Shown here one piece after another: positions 9,766-19,989 of a stretch of 64,000 nt of DNA (its first letter is position 1; each line of letters starts with the position of its first letter). The position numbers and the translations under genes were made by a program. The notes beneath the pieces were generated by a model. The model did not search any database, had not been told where the DNA came from, and was given only the letters and a program-made list of their open reading frames with translations. This DNA is from Anniella stebbinsi (taxonomy: Eukaryota > Chordata > Lepidosauria > Squamata > Anniellidae): the NCBI GenBank assembly GCA_029215795.1, contig JARDYH010000007.1:65340763-65404762 (forward strand), in the 5' to 3' direction.

Positions 9766-10368
9766 GCACGACCTTAGGCCCGCAAGCTAAATCTGTCCCA
9801 CTTGGGGTTCCGATCCAGTCCTCTGTGTTCCCTGGGTGGCCACACCCGCTGCCCCTAACCCATCCCCTTCCCCCCTACTGCTAATTGGTGGTGTCCCAGC
9901 TTTTCTGCTATTCTCTTCCCCAATCCTAAAAAGTTGAAATTTATTTATTATTTTATCATTGCATTTATATCCCACCTTCTTTCCTCCAAAGAACCCAAGG
10001 CAGCATACATAATCCTCCACCCTCCATTTTATCCTCATGACAACAACCCTGTGAGGTAGGTTGGGCTGAGGGTCTGTGGCTGGCCCAAAGTCACCCAGTG
10101 GGTTTCCAAACTTTCCATGGCCGAGTGGGGACTAGAACCCAGATCTCCCGACTCCCAGTCCAGCACTTTAGCCACTGCACCACACTGGCAGGAAGAAGCT
10201 TTGAGCTAAAATATGCTGGACTTCTTGCTATTTTGGCTCCACCTTCTTTAGATTGGGCCCCTGCCCCATTTTGCCTGTGGCCCCACCCATCACTGGAATG
10301 TGGGCCCCAAGAACTTCTCTGAAATTGAATTTGTCCCTCGGGCTGAAAGGTTCAACACCCTTGTGCTA
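9766..10368. repeat. Degenerate hAT-like repeat (family J) with a nested SINE
   Basis: Left part 9766-9936 and right part 10194-10368 match other copies at 33297-33655, 60290-60530 and 63105-63400 (phrases such as 'ggtggccacaccc', 'gtggccccaccca', 'ctgaaattgaatttgtccct'). The ends read 'caggggggc' and 'ggttcaacacccttg', loosely inverted and of the CAGGGG type common in hAT elements. The Sauria SINE 9937-10193 interrupts it, with loss of about 25 bp of family J sequence. Confidence 0.55.
9937..10193 (-). repeat. Sauria SINE, antisense
   Basis: This is the reverse complement of the family: the AT-rich tail and 'tttatatcccaccttctttc' at the left, 'agtggggactagaacccaga' (B box complement) and 'tagccactgcaccacactgg' at the right. 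A 10-bp insertion lies in the 'gtttccaaactttccatggc' segment. Confidence 0.9.
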
Positions 10369-10648
10369 GGGCGTGACAAATTACCAACACATGTTCAAGG
10401 TCATCTGAGCAGAACCTCCATCAACACACACACACACACACACTGGCCCTGTCTTCATTCATGGCAGCTTTGATAGTGTATTTCTCCCCCGTGCTATGCT
10501 ACCCAGATCACAGGACCTACTTGAAATCCAGGTGTGGCCGAAGACAGTAAATCAAAATGGCGCCCATTCAGTAACATGATGCCTCCCAATCCTGCAGAAA
10601 GTTCTGCATAGGCCTCACAGAAAGGCCCAGGGCTGCAGGAGAATACGG

Positions 10649-10835
10649 CAGTGGAGGCTGATGGCTCCGATGTCAGAGGGGCGGTGAATCTGCTCCAGGT
10701 TTCAGTCAGAACTCTAAAGGAGCAGTCCCAGGTGTGGAGCCTTTTAGAGTTCTGACTGAACTGTCTTTAGAGTTCTGAGTGAAAGTTGGAGCGTATTCAC
10801 TGCCCTGCTGGCATCAGAACCACCAGCCTCCACTG
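10649..10835. mobile_element. Palindromic hAT-like MITE, family B, copy 1
   Basis: The element starts 'cagtggaggctg' and ends 'cagcctccactg', perfect 12-bp inverted ends, with a palindromic interior centred on 'tttagagttctgactgaa'. Flanking octamers are gaatacgg and gaacgcag, a 5/8 match. That is weak alone but consistent with the exact octamers at 38494-38962. Confidence 0.75.
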
Positions 10836-11039
10836 GAACGCAGCACTGCTCTTGTTCATTCAAATGGGGCTCATGCAGGAGAAGGCCCCGGTGGACTGAG
10901 CCCCTGAGTCAAGATCTGCCCACCCCCCACCCAAAATCCACTGCCCATGGCAGCCCCCAAACCCCACTGTTGAGAAAGGCAAGCAAGTGCCTCTAGCTGC
11001 CTCATTAATATACTGTGGATTTATGAATGATGCAAAAGG

Positions 11040-11460
11040 CCTTGCATTGCGGGCAAATCGAAGGCCATCCCCCCCTCTCTCCCCATTCCCAGCCATTAGC
11101 GTCTGATTTGTGAGGCCGTGCGGCTGGCGCTTCTGTTTTAAAGGCCGTTCCTTCAGCCCCTCAGGTACCCATGAAAATCAGTTTTACGGCTCAAGAGCAG
11201 GAGTTTTGGCTTCTTTCAAAGAGGGAGAAGAGAAACGTTCCGGATAATCAAGCAGGCTCTTCAAGAGGGGAGACCAGATGGGCCGCCCTTTCGCACCCTC
11301 GTCCCAAATGATAACATTTATCGAAATGTGCTGTGCCGTCCCGGTAAGTAATGGTCTGTTCAAGGCTTTTAAAAAGCCAATTTGCAATCAAATATACAGG
11401 TGAGCGATACATCCATTTCTATCGTTGCCATTACTCTGGCGGCAGCTTAAGTCCCAATGC
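11040..11460. promoter_or_regulatory. Candidate conserved non-coding element
   Basis: The stretch is free of recognisable repeats, keeps scattered CpGs and contains homeobox-like AT blocks ('gataacatttatcgaa', 'ccaatttgcaatcaaata'). No splice-flanked open frame covers it. It looks like a conserved enhancer-type sequence, but conservation cannot be shown from one genome. Confidence 0.3.
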
Positions 11461-11544
11461 CATCAAACGTAGGAGCGCTGCCATATCAGACCGAAGGGGG
11501 GGGTGGCATTTAGTCTAGCCCTCAGCTCCTCACAGTGGCCAACC

Positions 11545-12169
11545 CAGTGGAGGCTGGTGGCTTCAATTTCAGTAGGGCTGTGAATCTGTTCTGGGCTTTC
11601 GTCAGAAGCAGCTATAACTCTAAAGCAGCTATCTAGGTGCTGCACCCTGTCCCGAAATGAGATTTGGCACCTTGGAAAGCTCCTTTAGAGTTCTGTCTGG
11701 TTCTTACCAAAGCCCAGTATGGATTCGTGGCTGAAGAGTGGGATAAAAATAAATAGCACTCTCAATAATCCTGTTTAGGGACAGAAACTCCACTGTAGTG
11801 GAGGCCGGTGGCTCCAATGTCAGTGGGACTGTGAATCCGCTCCGGGTTTCAGTCAGAACCAGTCAGAACTCTAGATGGGCTCTCCAAGGTGTGGACCCCC
11901 TGCGTGTGGGCTTCCTGTCGACAGCTGGTCAGCCGCTGTGTGAACAGAGTGCTGGTCTCTATGGGCCCTTGGTCTGATCCAGCCTCAGGGCTCTTCTCAA
12001 TGTCCTTAGGCTGGTGGCTGCAACTGCATTGGGGCTCTACAGCAGCTGCACCCTGTCCCCCAAACAGCTTCGGCATCTTGGATAGCTCCTTTAGAGTTCT
12101 GGCTGGTTCTGACTAAAGCCCAGAATGGACTCACAGCCCCACTGACATCAGGGACACCGGCCTCCACTG
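11545..12169. mobile_element. Composite family B element with 8-bp target duplication
   Basis: A family B unit starts at 11545 ('cagtggaggctgg') and another ends at 12169 ('cctccactg'). The outer flanks are ggccaacc (11537-11544) and agccaacc (12170-12177), a 7/8 match, so the whole 625 bp behaves as one insertion. Inside are a first family B palindrome (to about 11725), an L2-like tail complement ('gggataaaaataaatagc'), a 40-bp spacer, a second family B start at 11795 and a nested CR1 piece. The L2 tail-spacer-family B junction recurs in inverse orientation at 56225-56520. Confidence 0.6.
11898..12007 (+). mobile_element. CR1 LINE 3' fragment nested in family B
   Basis: The phrases 'ctggtcagccgctgtgtgaa', 'cccttggtctgatccagc' and 'ggctcttctcaatgtcctta' match the CR1 subfamily end at 22458-22629. 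The fragment interrupts the second family B unit of the composite. Confidence 0.75.
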
Positions 12170-12177
12170 AGCCAACC

Positions 12178-12739
12178 AGATGCTCTGTGCTCCAGCCCCA
12201 CATTGCTCCCCATGATCTGGGATTTGCAGAGCTTCAACCTTCCACGATCTGCTGCCTTCTAGGTGCGTTGGACTGCAATTCACATCATTCCCGGCCCCAG
12301 ACCTCATCGTATTAGGAGGAGGAGGAGAGTCTGCCTGCGATGGTGTCACCAACACCCAGCCCAGTGGGACGAGGTGGGTCCGCAAAGGGAAGCTTCCCAA
12401 CCACGTTCCCCAGAGATGGAACAGCTGCCTGTAGAAAGGCCGCCTTCCTCTCCGACACTCTGCTCTTCCCTGAGTAACACCCAGCTGGTCCATTGTCAAA
12501 CACTTGTCCCCAGCTGGAAGCACCACTAAGAGATGAGGCAGAGTGGAGGGAGGGGGGTTGTGCAAAGGAGGGGGGAAACAGATCTCTAGAGAGAAGAGTG
12601 AAAACAAGCCGGAAGGAGCAGCAGGAGGAGGAGGAGGAGGATGGTGATGCCTTTGTCCCACCTGCACAATCCCCCACCCTACACACACACGAATGCCAGC
12701 TCCAGGCTTTTGAGGGCCCTTGGGCAAGACCCCCTTAAT
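12178..12739. other. Gene-free stretch
   Basis: It contains a family C fragment (about 12213-12295) and a GAG-rich run near 12620-12640. Open frames on both strands overlap each other and look like chance frames in GC-richer sequence. Confidence 0.4.
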
Positions 12740-13059
12740 TAAAGTGACCCAATGGAAAGGAAGACAGGGCTCCTGTGCCTTTAACAGTTGCATAGGAAAG
12801 GGAATTTCAGCAGGTGTCATTTGTACGCATGCAGCACCTGGTGAAATTCCCTCTTCATCACAATAGTTAAAGCTGCAGGAGCTATGCTAGAGTGACCAGA
12901 TACAAAAGAGGGCAGGGCTCCTGCAGCTTTAACTGTTCTGATGAAGAGGGAATTTCACCAGGTGCTGCATGCATACAAATGACACCAGCTGAAATTCCCT
13001 TTTCTATGCAACTGTGAAAGACACAGGAGCCATGTCCACCTTTCCATTGGGTCACCCTA
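12740..13059. mobile_element. Nested-palindrome hAT-like MITE, family A, copy 1
   Basis: This 320-bp copy is nearly palindromic. Its outer ends are 'taaagtgacc' and 'ggtcaccct(a)', and an inner 'ctagagtgaccagatac' repeats the element's own start. Flanks are cccttaat (12732-12739) and cccttaag (13060-13067), a 7/8 match, fitting an 8-bp hAT-type duplication. It belongs to the 'gcagcacctggtgaaatt' subfamily. Confidence 0.85.
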
Positions 13060-13079
13060 CCCTTAAGGGCCCTTCCCTC

Positions 13080-13400
13080 GATGAGCAGAGCTTCTTGCCA
13101 CCATTGTCTCCAGCTGCTCTCATTCCTCCTTCTCATCATACCTCTCGCTTGCTTGACAGGCAGAGAGCAAGTCAGCGCTGGCATCTTCCAACCACTCCTC
13201 TCTCTTTCTCACCACCGCCATTGTCTGGCCCAGAGCGGGAGACCAGTGAAGACGCAGGTTGCGATGGGGAGGAGGTGGAGGAGTATGCCCAGGGGGCTTT
13301 TGCCAGTGGGCTCCTACTGGGGTGTGGGCACCTGGCAAGGGCCCGACCATGCCTACGGGCTGTGCAATGTGAGCCTCAAAGGTGAGCTATCCAAAAACGG
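13080..13400 (+). repeat. Unclassified repeat, uninterrupted copy
   Basis: This aligns in order with both halves of 1150-1720 without the CR1, including 'cttgcttgacaggcagagag' and 'gcaggttgcgatggggagga'. It therefore shows the pre-insertion state of the family. An open frame of about 200 codons crosses it and continues to 13695, but it resembles no known protein and is probably chance coding in a GC-rich repeat. Confidence 0.5.
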
Positions 13401-14090
13401 GAGCTGCAAAGTGGACTCCTGCCAAATTGGAGCTGCTCTGTCATCGCTTTTGGAGCCCTCCTGCAACGGCAGCCAAGGCACACCTCTGGGGGAAGCAAAT
13501 GCCAGGGAGGAATGCCAGGCAGGGAAGCCCCTGGAGCCTCCGCATCACTGCAGCTGGCAGAGCCCCTGCATGAGGCCTAAATGTACCAAGAAAAATCGCC
13601 CAGCCTCCACATCCCCGGGCTGCACAGCCAGAGCTCCGTGGTGGATCCCCCTGCTTTGCATGCAGAAGGTCCCAGGTTTGATCCTTGCAGTTTGAAGGAA
13701 TTGGATGAGCAGCGGGTGGGAACAATCTCCTCCCAAGACCCAGAAGAGCTGTCGAGTGTGGGAGGAGATATTTCTGGGCAACACGGACCAGTGCTCAGAG
13801 TTGGTGTAGCGACAGGGAGGGTCAGCATGGGCCCTGAGCATAGGAGGAGAAGCTCCTGCTGCCTTTGGGTTCTCTTTTGTTTTGTGGCAAGGGAAACAGC
13901 AGCCCCAGATGGAGCATATTTATCTGTTCCACCAGTCTCAAGGAAATCAACAGGATTGATTCTGTAGTCGAGATGTACAGATTTTGTTCAATCCTTTTCG
14001 TCTCTGTTTCACGGACTCTCAGGCTTCTCTCATTCTATCATCCACTCACTGGCAGAATCTGACATTTTTTTTCTTTTACTAGAGTTTCAT
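13401..14090. other. Gene-free stretch with a tRNA-SINE fragment
   Basis: At 13630-13692 is a SINE head ('ctgctttgcatgcagaaggt', then 'cccaggtttgatcctt'), the tRNA-like half of the family at 7937-8135. The rest is unrecognised. Confidence 0.5.
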
Positions 14091-14310
14091 TCTACTTGCA
14101 CTCATTTGCAGCAATACACACATGCACAAAGACATGAATGTGCTAATGCGCCTTTGTTGATGTGAATTAGCAAAACTCCCCTCCAAAAGGAGGGAGGGGG
14201 GACATTCCCCAAGTCCCCAGAATCCTCATGACTCAGAAAAACGCAGTCTGTTGCAGAATCCGTAGGTCAGATTCATAGCAATCTGAGCTCATTTGAACCT
14301 GTTGCAGATT
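14090..14310 (+). repeat. Interspersed repeat, family D, copy 1
   Basis: The stretch shares order and phrases with 32340-32560 and, inverted, with 49890-50090: a 'gtgaattagcaaaact' type block, a purine-rich middle, and 'catttgaacctgttgcagat'. Divergence is high. The class is unknown. Confidence 0.4.
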
Positions 14311-14555
14311 TCCCCAACAGTCTGGTTCCATATTCTGCCACCAACTAAAGCCAACTTGTCCTACTTATCAAGAATTAGCTGCTCTGGGTTCTTCTTCTGT
14401 TTCATGCTACACCCATAGCTGCACAAGTCTTGTCATGTGCAATCAGAGCCAAGTTATAAGCAGAAGCCTCACTGTAAGTGCTTATAATTACATAGCAGAA
14501 CTAATTGTAAGCTGCTTGTCTGTTTACTTATGTAACTCTATAAGATGTCACAGAC

Positions 14556-14556
14556 A

Positions 14557-14597
<41 letters not shown>
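14556..14597. repeat. (ATT)n microsatellite
   Basis: About 14 ATT units. The minus-strand poly-Asn frame is an artefact of it. Confidence 0.97.
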
Positions 14598-14598
<1 letters not shown>

Positions 14599-15655
14599 TC
14601 CACCACATTAACCTATGGTTCAGATCAGATTCCACTGGGGCTAATGCAGCCTGCCCCTCTGCTCCCCCTCTGAGATTGGGGGTTGATTGCATTTGTCCGT
14701 TGCTCAGGGCTACCACGGCCTCTTAGTCTATCAATCAATTATCGATTCGCAGAAGGTTTCAAATTAACTCCTCCAGATGAATGGCTGGGTTTGCTCATGT
14801 GGCCTGAAGAGTTCCAGATTTACACACTGACTCATGGAATGAAAATGAGCAAATGGGAACACTCCTGTTTTATTAAGCAGGCAACCCCACCCCCCCTGAA
14901 CCACAAATATCATGTCTTAGCACAGACAATAAACACAATTCCCTGAGGTATCGTAGGTTATGAGAGCAGACGTCGCAAATCAAATACAATGAGCAAACAG
15001 GAGGCGCAGCAGAGACGTACACAATTCAAAAAGGAAAACTATTAAGATCATGGGTGGGGTGGAAGATTGACCCCCAAAAATGGGATAGGACAGAAGCTGC
15101 AAAAATGCTGGAAAACCCAGAAGAAACATAGGCAGGAGACAAAGGTTATCTGGCAGTCTGTCCCACCTCGCAGGGTTGGAGGTACAGACTCTAGTTTGTC
15201 ACAGGGGCGATGATATTTAACAATACATCAGCAGTCAAAGAAAGATCCATTTTGTTAGCTAATTGTTTTTGATGCAGAGCAGGACACATGCATTGGAGCT
15301 CGATTTTGAGCCAGCAGCCTTTGATGCTCAGTTAGTTGGTGCATCAAGAAAAGAAGAAAAATGAACATGTTAACTAATCCTGCGATGGGCCCCTGGCAAG
15401 GAAAGAGTAACTCAGGAAGAGAAACTTGGAAGGAGCAGGAGTAGAGGCCTGCTTGTCTCTGGCTCCTGGTGTGTGGTGTGAGCAGGGAAGATGCCCGCCT
15501 GGCCAGGAAAGGACTACTTGCCCACGCTATTTCCAACGCAGCCCTTACCACGTCTCTTCTACGCACGGTGCAAGTGTGTGTGTGTGTGTCTGTGTGTGTC
15601 CTTGATCAAAGGGTGGTTGGAGGGCTCCACTCCGTAAAGATTCCAGAACCCATAT
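14598..15655. other. Gene-free stretch
   Basis: No recognised repeat is present apart from a short GT run at 15573-15600. I see no convincing exon. Confidence 0.4.
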
Positions 15656-15757
15656 AGTGTGGTACCTTTGTTAGGCCCACTCCAAGATCATGAAAAATGT
15701 GCAAGCTTTCAAGATCTCCAGATCTCTTCATCAGGCAAGATGTTAGAAAAAGCAGAG

Positions 15758-15790
<33 letters not shown>

Positions 15791-16115
15791 GGGGGGGGGA
15801 TGAAATAAGCGTGGGAGAAAGGCTGACTGGATGTTGTAGTCAGGATGCCTGGATAGATTAAGTCTTAAGATGATATGGTGGAGGTGAGTTTGCAGGCATT
15901 CAAATTGGGCTCCGCCAGCTAATGGTTTCAGGATTCAGTGCTGCTAGGAACACTGGGAAAAAGAAGGTAGCAGGCAATTGTTGATTGCCCATTTTTGAAC
16001 ATGTAAAAGCCGGCCTCCCCTGCCCCCTTTTCCTCTCCCCAACCAAGCTGGCTTTTGTAACGTCTTGCCTGAAGAAGTGATCTGAGATAATAAAGGTTAA
16101 TACACTAATATGGAT
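15656..16115. repeat. Repeat with long inverted ends (CTTCATCAGG type), copy 2
   Basis: The left end ('gtgcaagctttcaagatctc', then 'ctcttcatcaggcaagatgt') is the approximate reverse complement of the right end ('acgtcttgcctgaagaagtg', then 'gataataaaggtta'). A TG microsatellite at 15760-15790 lies inside. It has the same architecture as 3895-4570. Confidence 0.45.
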
Positions 16116-16344
16116 TTTGGAACACACACACACACACACGCAGAGTCTCAGTGGATGACACTTCCTCCATGCCAGGAAAACATCTTCTTGCAGAACATTG
16201 AGGTGGCCAGCGGCTATTAAAAGCATGGGAGTAGGGCCAGGAGATGAGGTGGCAAGCCAGCCCAGTAGCCCTGTCCTCCATTGCATCTGGCCAGCCAATT
16301 CATCCAAGCTCTACAGTGGCCCACAGCTGGGTCTCCCAGAGTGG

Positions 16345-16424
16345 CCTAAGCTCCTTTAGAGTTCTGGCTGGTTCTGACTGAAACCCAGAACAGATTCACT
16401 GCCCCACTGACATCAGCACCCCAT
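16345..16424. repeat. Family B right-half fragment
   Basis: The right palindrome arm of family B ('ctcctttagagttctggctg', 'ccccactgacatca') is present without its terminus. Confidence 0.65.
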
Positions 16425-16473
16425 TTTAAATAGTAGAAGTTGGTACCATGCAGATTTTCTGGCACCCCAGTGG

Positions 16474-16792
16474 TAAGCTGACCAGATAAAATACAGGTCA
16501 GGGCTCATGTAACTTTAACAGTTGTAGAGAAAAGAGAATTTCAGCCAGTGTCATTTGTATGCAATTAGTTCCTGGTGAAATTCCCTCTTCATCACAACAG
16601 TTAAAGGTGCAGGCACTATACTAGAGTGACCATATACAAAAGAAGGCAGGGCCCCTGCAACTTTAAAGTTGTGATGAAGAGGGAATTCCACCAGGAACTA
16701 ATTGCATACAAATGACACTGGCTGAAATCCCCTTTTCTCTACAACTGTGAAAGTTACATGAGCCCTGACCTGGATTTTATCTGGTCAGCCTA
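16474..16792. mobile_element. Family A nested-palindrome MITE, copy 2
   Basis: The ends are 'taagctgaccagataaaa' and 'ttttatctggtcagccta'. Flanks are cccagtgg and tccggtgg, a 6/8 match. This copy is of the 'ccaggaactaattgcata' subfamily and has the internal copy of its own start near 16620 ('actagagtgaccatatac'). Confidence 0.85.
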
Positions 16793-17059
16793 TCCGGTGG
16801 CCTCCCCCTCCCCCGGGTTCCCCCATCAGCTGGTCCGGTCCAGAGACACCTGGGCAGGCTGGCTTGAAGTTGCTTAGCAACCACAACACTTTCCCTGCCT
16901 CATCATCCCTGGACCGAGCAAGAGGGGCCCATTCACCATGGCCACCCCCAAACCAGACAGCCGTGCGTATAGATGTAGTATATATGCAGCAAACGTCTGT
17001 GTGGGCAGGCAGACAATGGTGCAGGGAGAACAGGCAGGCAGGCAGGCAGCAGCAGCAGC

Positions 17060-17260
17060 TTCAATTTGGAGGCCGAGAGATGGTAGCTGCGTTAATAGCG
17101 CCAGTAAGAGATGCTTTTGTTTGCCTGGAGCTTCATTGGCAGCGGAGCCAATTAGCATCGAATCCTAGCCTCTGGGCTGTAATTAGCAATCGAGGTCATC
17201 TCTCTTGACATATTTTATTTTCATGTTGTTCTGGGGGGGGGGGGAAAGGTAAGCGCTGGG
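17060..17260. promoter_or_regulatory. Candidate conserved non-coding element
   Basis: The sequence is repeat-free, with several TAATTA-type or ATTAGC homeodomain cores ('gccaattagcatcgaatc', 'ctgtaattagcaatcgaggt') and retained CpGs. No open frame with splice sites is seen. A developmental enhancer is plausible but unproven. Confidence 0.35.
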
Positions 17261-17564
17261 CGGTGATTGGCAAATAGGCTCCCTCACATGGAGGAAGGCA
17301 AGTGTTTGAGCATATGCCAGGGAGAGGTTGCCAATGAAGTCTCTTTGCTCTCATGATTCCCAGTCCAATTCCTCCCCCCCACCCCCCACCCCCCACATAC
17401 ACCCCGGGATAAAACCCACTTTGAGATTCTCCTTTCCTTCCTTCATCCGTTATGATTCTGTCTTGTTTGCAAGTCTCTTTCTAGGACCAGCCCTACTCTT
17501 AGATATACCATACTGTGGCAGTGTTTCCTGTAAGACGGTCAGATCAAAGGATTTGCTCTTTAGA

Positions 17565-17578
17565 GCGCCACCTGCTGG
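17565..17578 (+). promoter_or_regulatory. CTCF-like core motif
   Basis: GCGCCACCTGCTGG resembles the core of the CTCF binding motif (reverse-complement form GCGCCCCCTGGTGG, two differences). A single 14-bp match is expected by chance at a modest rate, so this is only suggestive. Confidence 0.2.
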
Positions 17579-19989
17579 ATGTGTTTCTGCTTCTCTGGAC
17601 CAAAAAAGGATGGCTAAAGAGCAGGATTGGGACCAGATGCTACAGGGAGACAACGGGTCTCTTCCATGGCTGCATAAAAAGGGGGAAGTGTGGAATCCAA
17701 ATCTGATGGATGAGCAAATGAGTGCCAGCAGCCCATAATGATTTACCAGGCAAGGGAACTTGCTGAGGAGAGGGAGCCAGTCAGGGAACCAAGCATAGCG
17801 GAACAATGAAAAGGGAGGGGGGGGGGCAAGAAGGAAAGGCTTGCCTCCTTAGGGTTTAAATACAAGTTCGTTTTTTTCAAGTTCTCTTGGTGCAAAATCT
17901 ACAGAAACTGAGCCGTCCCTCCTCAACCAATTATTATTTTAAAGACTGATATTCCACTTTTCTTTTGAAGAAAAGAAAATCAAAGCAGCTAACTACAAAG
18001 CAGTTGAAGATGATAAGTGCAATGAAACTGTCAATCAGCATCAAAGACAAAATGTGACAACAGACCCCTCCCCCCCCACACACAATAGGAAACCGTCAGC
18101 AGAAAATCAAGGAGTCGGCAAAGAAAGCAGCAGAGGGGAAAGGGTCATCCCTTGGGAAAACAGCCAGCGGGTAAATGCAGCACCCTGCCTGCCCCAAAGG
18201 TCTCTCTGAGCAAATCAGATAGTGGACCAAACATAAAGTAGGGGACAGGTGGGCTTTGCCTGGGAGGGCTTTTTGTAATGTAGGCAGCACAACAGAGAAG
18301 GCAAACTGGAGCTGGACCTCTGATGTTAATCAGAATGGACAGGAAAGAACCAACAGAAGAAGGCAGCCTGTAACACCCTTCTGGATTTATATACCTGAAG
18401 AGGTTAACACATATTAAGTTTAGATAAGAAGCCTGTAGCTAGTTCAAAAACTGAGGTGTGTAATTCAGCGCTTACCCAATTTCTTGGTTTTCATCACACA
18501 CACACCCGTTTGGGTTCCCAGGTCATAATGCTACAGTGGCAATAGAAGCCACAGCTGGCAGAATTCCTCCTCATTGCAATGTTTAAATAAAGAGCAGCCC
18601 TATCATGGTCTAAATTGTATGCATGGGGACTCCATACTCTGAGTCCCTAGCCCACAGTCATCCCCGCACCATCAGTCCCCCAAAAAACCCTTGCCTGTCC
18701 ACTTCCCTGTGCATGAGGTTTCAAAAGAGCTTCAGCTAAGGGGCGGTATGGAAAAGAAATTATTATAACTAATCCCAGCCAAAATGATCACTCCCTCTTC
18801 CCTCAAAGAAGCTGAATTGTGAACATTCTGACAGTTCTGTTCTCTGAGCAGTTAGACCATTTGTGAAACATTCTGATTGTTCATTGGATTGTTGGATTTC
18901 TCTCCTGTTATACTAATATACACTATCTGTTTTCAGCTTTACCGTGCTGCCGGTTTTTATCATATACTGAAAGGCAAGATACAAACCAGGAGCTTCAGCC
19001 TTTGCTTGAACAGAGAGAGACTTACATCTCAGCACACTGTGTTTTCTGTACCACACTGGACTCTCGGCTTCAGGAAGGTTAGAATTCAGACCACCGTGTT
19101 TCACATTGCAGTATCAGAGCCCTGAATGCAAAGGGTCAAGTTCTTTTAAAATATTAAAGCACAGCTTTCACCTGCCTACCCACCCAAGGCTGTGAGCATA
19201 TAACAGCTGTATAATGACAGGTAGAAATTCAACAGGTAGAGCTTTTCCCAGTCCCAGTGGCAGTCTGTGCTGCTCATGATCACTGTCTTGGGTTCCTACC
19301 TGCTGGCAAGTAACATTGGCATATCCAGAGTTCACTTGCTTCTAAATGAATCAGTGGCAAGTTCTGAAGTGGGCAGGCCATCATCTGGGGGCTTTTTAAC
19401 CTCACTTCAGCCTCAGGTTAATACCCTCGAGCTGATCAACAAGTCCATGAAGAGAGTTAAAAGGGTTTGTTGCATCAGGACAGCTAACAGGGGAGGAGAG
19501 AGTATTAGTGCTGTGAATTAGTCGAAGACGGATTCATTGGAAGCCAAGTTCATTGTTCACGGATGGTCCCCACCACCCACTGGTGTGTTAATGAGGCACT
19601 AACAAGGCAGTTGGCTGGGATCAGGCTGTGATTAGTGTGGCTTGTCATATACAGCCAGGCGGGCCCTGTTCCTCCTTCAGTGTGGAACATTGTAGGCCCA
19701 AAGAACAAGAGATCCAGAAGAGCTAAAATGGACCAGAGAGTTTTCAGGAGCATGTCTACACAGACCATTTAAACCAGTTTAAAGGAGAGCTGAAACCAGT
19801 CCATCACGACCTGCCATCCCCCAAAATTCTGCACTGGAAATCTCACCAAATAGCTATCAGATATCCACCAAATACTTGGCCAATATTTCATCTCTCTATT
19901 TGCTGTCCAGCAATATTGGATGTCAATATTTGACTTGGATATTCAACAGTATGCGAGCGTTGACATGTAATGGCATTTAGTAGATAATC
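17579..19989. other. Gene-free stretch
   Basis: The content is mostly unrecognised. A degenerate LINE tail complement may lie at 17938-17975 ('gatattccacttttctttt'), and an L2 tail at 18727-18768 ('cttcagctaaggggcggtat'). Nothing else is supported. Confidence 0.4.

Noticed and set aside
13081..13695. 204-codon open frame with a hydrophobic N-terminus resembling a signal peptide
   Set aside because: Its first half lies in an interspersed repeat also present at 1150-1720, where the frame is not kept. No domain or splice signals.
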